Of a DNA stretch of 64,000 nucleotides, positions 61,840 to 64,000 are shown in pieces (position 1 is the stretch's first letter; each line of letters opens with the position of its first letter). The notes under the pieces were generated by a model that saw only the letters and a program-made list of their open reading frames with translations, was not told where the DNA came from and ran no database searches. Position numbers and translations under genes: made by a program. Source of the stretch: Polaribacter sp. (GTDB lineage Bacteria; Bacteroidota; Bacteroidia; Flavobacteriales; Flavobacteriaceae); contig JABJPX010000046.1 of the NCBI GenBank assembly GCA_018663625.1, positions 1 to 64,000 of the forward strand. The letters run 5' to 3'.

Positions 61840-62481
61840 ATGATTTTAAACAAAGATACAGCAAAAAAAACCGCTGAACTTTTATTGCAAATTAAGGCGA
61901 TAAAACTTAGTCCAAATGAACCTTTTACATGGGCTTCAGGATGGAAATCCCCAATCTATTGCGACAATAGAATTACGCTTTCTTACCCAGCCGTAAGAGT
62001 TTTTCTAAAAGAAGAAATTGCAAAAATAGTTGAACAGCAACATGGAAAACCTGATGTAATTGCAGGAGTTGCTACAGGTGCTATTGCTATTGGTATTTTG
62101 GTAGCGCAAGAATTGGGTGTTCCTTTTATATATGTGAGACCAGAACCAAAAAGTCATGGACGTAAAAACCAAATTGAAGGATATTTGGAAAGCGGCCAAA
62201 ACGTTGTGGTAATTGAAGACTTAATTAGCACGGGCAAAAGTAGTTTGAATGCAGTAGCCTCTTTAAAAGAAGCGGGAGCAGTTGTGAAGGGAATGGTAGC
62301 TATTTTTACCTATGGTTTTGAAATTGCAGACACCAATTTTAAAGAGAAAAATGTTACTTTAACAACGTTGAGTAACTACGATAATTTACTGGAGCAAGCA
62401 TCTGACAGCAGTTACATTTCTGAAAATGAAATTGATACACTTCAAGAATGGAGAAAAAACCCAAGTAATTGGAAACAATAA
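61840..62481 (+). CDS. pyrE: Orotate phosphoribosyltransferase
   Basis: Converts orotate and PRPP to OMP in pyrimidine synthesis. The 213 residues begin MILNKDTAKKTAELLLQIKA. They have FTWASGWKSPIYCDNRITLS, IAGVATGAIAIGILVAQELG, YVRPEPKSHGRKNQIEGYLE and the PRPP loop VVVIEDLISTGKSSLNAV. ATG 61840 is the family start; an upstream extension would lie in the NUDIX gene. It is followed after 10 bases by the SRPBCC gene. Confidence 0.96.
   Translation: MILNKDTAKKTAELLLQIKAIKLSPNEPFTWASGWKSPIYCDNRITLSYPAVRVFLKEEIAKIVEQQHGKPDVIAGVATGAIAIGILVAQELGVPFIYVRPEPKSHGRKNQIEGYLESGQNVVVIEDLISTGKSSLNAVASLKEAGAVVKGMVAIFTYGFEIADTNFKEKNVTLTTLSNYDNLLEQASDSSYISENEIDTLQEWRKNPSNWKQ
61851..61858 (-). promoter_or_regulatory. 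-7 element of the NUDIX gene, inside pyrE
   Basis: TATCTTTG on the minus strand lies within pyrE codons 4-7, 18 bases before the NUDIX ATG. It interlocks with the pyrE promoter. Confidence 0.55.
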
Positions 62482-62491
62482 AAAACAGACT

Positions 62492-62881
62492 ATGAACATT
62501 GAGGGAACAAAAGTAACTACGCAGAAATCTGCCAAAGAAATTTTTACTTTTTTTATAGAATTATCGAATTTCGAAAACTTAATGCCTGAAAATATTCAAA
62601 AATTTGAAGTGGATGGCGATTCGTTTATTTTTGGCTTGAAAGGGATGCCAGAAATTAGGCTGGTTTTAAAAGGTAAAACGGAATATTCTAATATTACTTT
62701 AGGGGCAGCTAGTAGTAAATTGCCTTTTACACTTTCAGCGAACATTGAAGAGGTAACTGAAAACTCAAGTACGGTACAACTTCAATTTGATGGTGAATTT
62801 AATGCAATGATGGCCATGATGATTAAAGCACCCTTAACAAAATTCGTAAATACTCTTACCGAAAATATCGAAAAACTTTAG
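62492..62881 (+). CDS. SRPBCC-fold protein
   Basis: The 129 residues (ATG 62492, MNIEGTKVTTQKSAKEIFTF) look like a START/SRPBCC lipid- or ligand-binding fold. An N-terminal strand and helix with SAKEIFTFFIELSNFENLMP is followed by a run of beta strands and a long C-terminal helix (APLTKFVNTLTENIEKL). The ligand is unknown. It is co-transcribed with pyrE and overlaps the birA stop by 4 bases, tail to tail. Upstream codons lie in pyrE and are excluded. Confidence 0.82.
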   Translation: MNIEGTKVTTQKSAKEIFTFFIELSNFENLMPENIQKFEVDGDSFIFGLKGMPEIRLVLKGKTEYSNITLGAASSKLPFTLSANIEEVTENSSTVQLQFDGEFNAMMAMMIKAPLTKFVNTLTENIEKL

Positions 62882-63609
62882 GCAAAGGAAACTTCTTTGA
62901 TTCCGAATTCTTGAATGGAGTCATCCTCTAACAAGATTTGTAATTTTCCTTCGGGAGAAACCCCTTGAATCATTCCCATAAACAAAACGTTTTCACGATC
63001 TTTAAAAGTCGTAGGAACGTTTTTTTTGTACAAACAATCTAAAAACTGTGCTTCTAACAATTGATATTGACCTTCATTTAAAAGTGCTAATTTCGATTGT
63101 AAGTGCTTTAATAACAATTGAAGAGTATCCTCTAAATCAGTCTCTTTTTGCAGACAGTTTTTAATGGAAGTTGCCTTCCTAGAAAATACTGGAAAGGATT
63201 CTTGATTTACATTCAATCCAATTCCGATAATTGCAGCTTGTATTTTTTGCTCTTTCAACGTGTTTTCAATTAAAATACCTGCTATTTTATCATTCCCTGC
63301 CAGAATGTCGTTGGGCCATTTTATTTGTAAATTTGGAATTCTCAAGTATTTAAGTGCTTCTAAAACAGCAAGACTTACCGCAAAATTGAGGTACTTATGG
63401 CTATTTGTTTCTAACGCTAAAAAAGAGACATAAGTGCTGAATGTTAGGTTTTTACCTCTCTCAGAAACCCAAGAACCTGTTTGTTGTCCACGCCCTTTTA
63501 ATTGTTGTTTTGTGGTAACCGTTGTAAAATTCTGTAAAACAGAAGTACGTCCCAAATCTTTTAAAAAAGAATTGGTAGAATCGATGGCATCAAGTTTGAT
63601 TATTTTCAA
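62878..63609 (-). CDS. birA: Biotin--[acetyl-CoA-carboxylase] ligase
   Basis: Attaches biotin to acetyl-CoA carboxylase. The 243 residues contain the biotinyl-AMP loop KGRGQQTGSWVSERGKNLTF (about 38-57), IKWPNDILAGNDKIAGILIE with the catalytic Lys, and IGIGLNVNQ. There is no N-terminal helix-turn-helix, so it is a pure ligase, not a repressor. The start is TTG 63609: an in-frame TAA lies two codons upstream and no ATG precedes the conserved LDAIDSTNSF. Confidence 0.94.
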   Translation of the reverse strand: MKIIKLDAIDSTNSFLKDLGRTSVLQNFTTVTTKQQLKGRGQQTGSWVSERGKNLTFSTYVSFLALETNSHKYLNFAVSLAVLEALKYLRIPNLQIKWPNDILAGNDKIAGILIENTLKEQKIQAAIIGIGLNVNQESFPVFSRKATSIKNCLQKETDLEDTLQLLLKHLQSKLALLNEGQYQLLEAQFLDCLYKKNVPTTFKDRENVLFMGMIQGVSPEGKLQILLEDDSIQEFGIKEVSFA

Positions 63610-63666
63610 GTGTTAAATAATGTATAAACTAGTTCAATATTACACAAAAAAGTGACAAAAAAACAA

Positions 63667-63674
63667 TAACTTTG
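63667..63674 (+). promoter_or_regulatory. -7 element of rsfS
   Basis: TAACTTTG, 21 bases before the ATG. A matching -33 TTG is not evident. Confidence 0.5.
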
Positions 63675-63695
63675 CGTATTAATTTATAAATTTTA

Positions 63696-64000
63696 ATGAC
63701 CAAAAAGAAAATCAATACAGACGAGTTAATCGCTGTTATTATAAAAGGAATTGATAATGTTAAGGGAGAAGACATTCAATTATTAGACTTAAGAGATATC
63801 GAGAACACTGTTTGTGATTATTTCATCATTTGTTCAGGGAACTCAAACACGCAAGTAAACGCAATTTCTGGATCTGTCCAGAAAACGGTTTCTAAGGAAA
63901 TCAAAGACAAACCTTGGCATATAGAAGGTCAAAACAACTCCGAATGGATTTTAATGGACTACGTAAATGTTGTTGTACATGTTTTTCAAAAACACGTTCG
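63696..64000 (+). CDS. rsfS: Ribosome silencing factor RsfS (partial)
   Basis: ATG 63696 opens a frame that stays open to the window edge (101 complete codons). The protein starts MTKKKINTDELIAVIIKGID and shows the RsfS/Iojap core: EDIQLLDLRDIENTVCDYFI, ICSGNSNTQVNAISGSV, and WHIEGQNNSEWILMDYVNVV followed by VHVFQKHVR. RsfS binds L14 and blocks subunit joining in starvation. The last few codons are outside the window. Confidence 0.94.
   Translation, partial: MTKKKINTDELIAVIIKGIDNVKGEDIQLLDLRDIENTVCDYFIICSGNSNTQVNAISGSVQKTVSKEIKDKPWHIEGQNNSEWILMDYVNVVVHVFQKHV

Overview
The window is a gene-dense, AT-rich stretch of chromosome from a member of the Flavobacteriaceae. The evidence is: exact or near-exact Bacteroidota promoters (TTTG / TAnnTTTG) and almost no Shine-Dalgarno sites; a type IX secretion sorting domain; families typical of flavobacteria (DUF368 pairs, GIN-domain lipoprotein, HAAS-PspC protein, HemC-HemD fusion); and the gene order thrS-infC-rpmI-rplT. 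A marine Polaribacter/Tenacibaculum-like organism would fit, but the genus cannot be fixed from this sequence alone. I see no insertion sequence, prophage, CRISPR array, tRNA or rRNA gene. A minus-strand promoter with an rRNA-like leader points out of the left edge.

Layout. 1-4.4 kb: a candidate flavobacterial structured RNA, then thrS-infC-rpmI-rplT (infC appears to start at AUA) and a small membrane protein. 4.5-6.5 kb: prfA, a decayed lipoprotein gene and a DUF4442 protein. 6.7-10.6 kb: an envelope module of DUF4870, PadR regulator, HAAS-PspC membrane protein and GIN-domain lipoprotein, followed by DUF2721. 10.7-17 kb: a D-Ala-D-Ala dipeptidase, a secreted protein, pyruvate dehydrogenase E1alpha and E2, a GNAT acetyltransferase and a second 2-oxoacid dehydrogenase E2.

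17.3-28 kb holds the whole pathway from glutamyl-tRNA to protoheme: hemA, a hemC-hemD fusion, hemB, hemL, hemE and hemF on the minus strand; and divergently an AraC regulator, an RNA methyltransferase, hemH and hemJ. 28-38.6 kb: recR, a sodium:solute symporter with pdxH, sixA-ppx, a large DUF349 protein, aroE overlapping two tandem DUF368 (PopT-type polyprenyl-phosphate translocase) genes, and a TPR protein.

38.8-48.6 kb: pyrR-pyrB, a STAS-like protein, a protein that is only a signal peptide plus a T9SS sorting domain, RNase Z, a CoA-binding protein, a coiled-coil 'zinc ribbon' protein that has lost all four cysteines, a NIF3 protein, lpxK, fabH and htpG. 48.9-59.5 kb: an unrecognised HTH/helical protein with an EamA transporter, an M28 peptidase, a YdeI-type protein, a VWA + AAA ATPase pair, a TIGR01777 oxidoreductase and a two-subunit molybdenum hydroxylase whose large subunit has a Tat signal and a lipobox. 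59.5-64 kb: a SulP transporter, NUDIX hydrolase and pyrE reading apart from interlocked promoters, an SRPBCC protein, birA, and rsfS running off the right edge.

Most genes are ordinary housekeeping genes. The points most worth a second look are the non-canonical infC start, recurring near-leaderless promoters, the sorting-domain-only T9SS protein, the cysteine-less zinc ribbon, the PadR/PspC/GIN module, the VWA-AAA pair and the complete heme locus with its AraC regulator.
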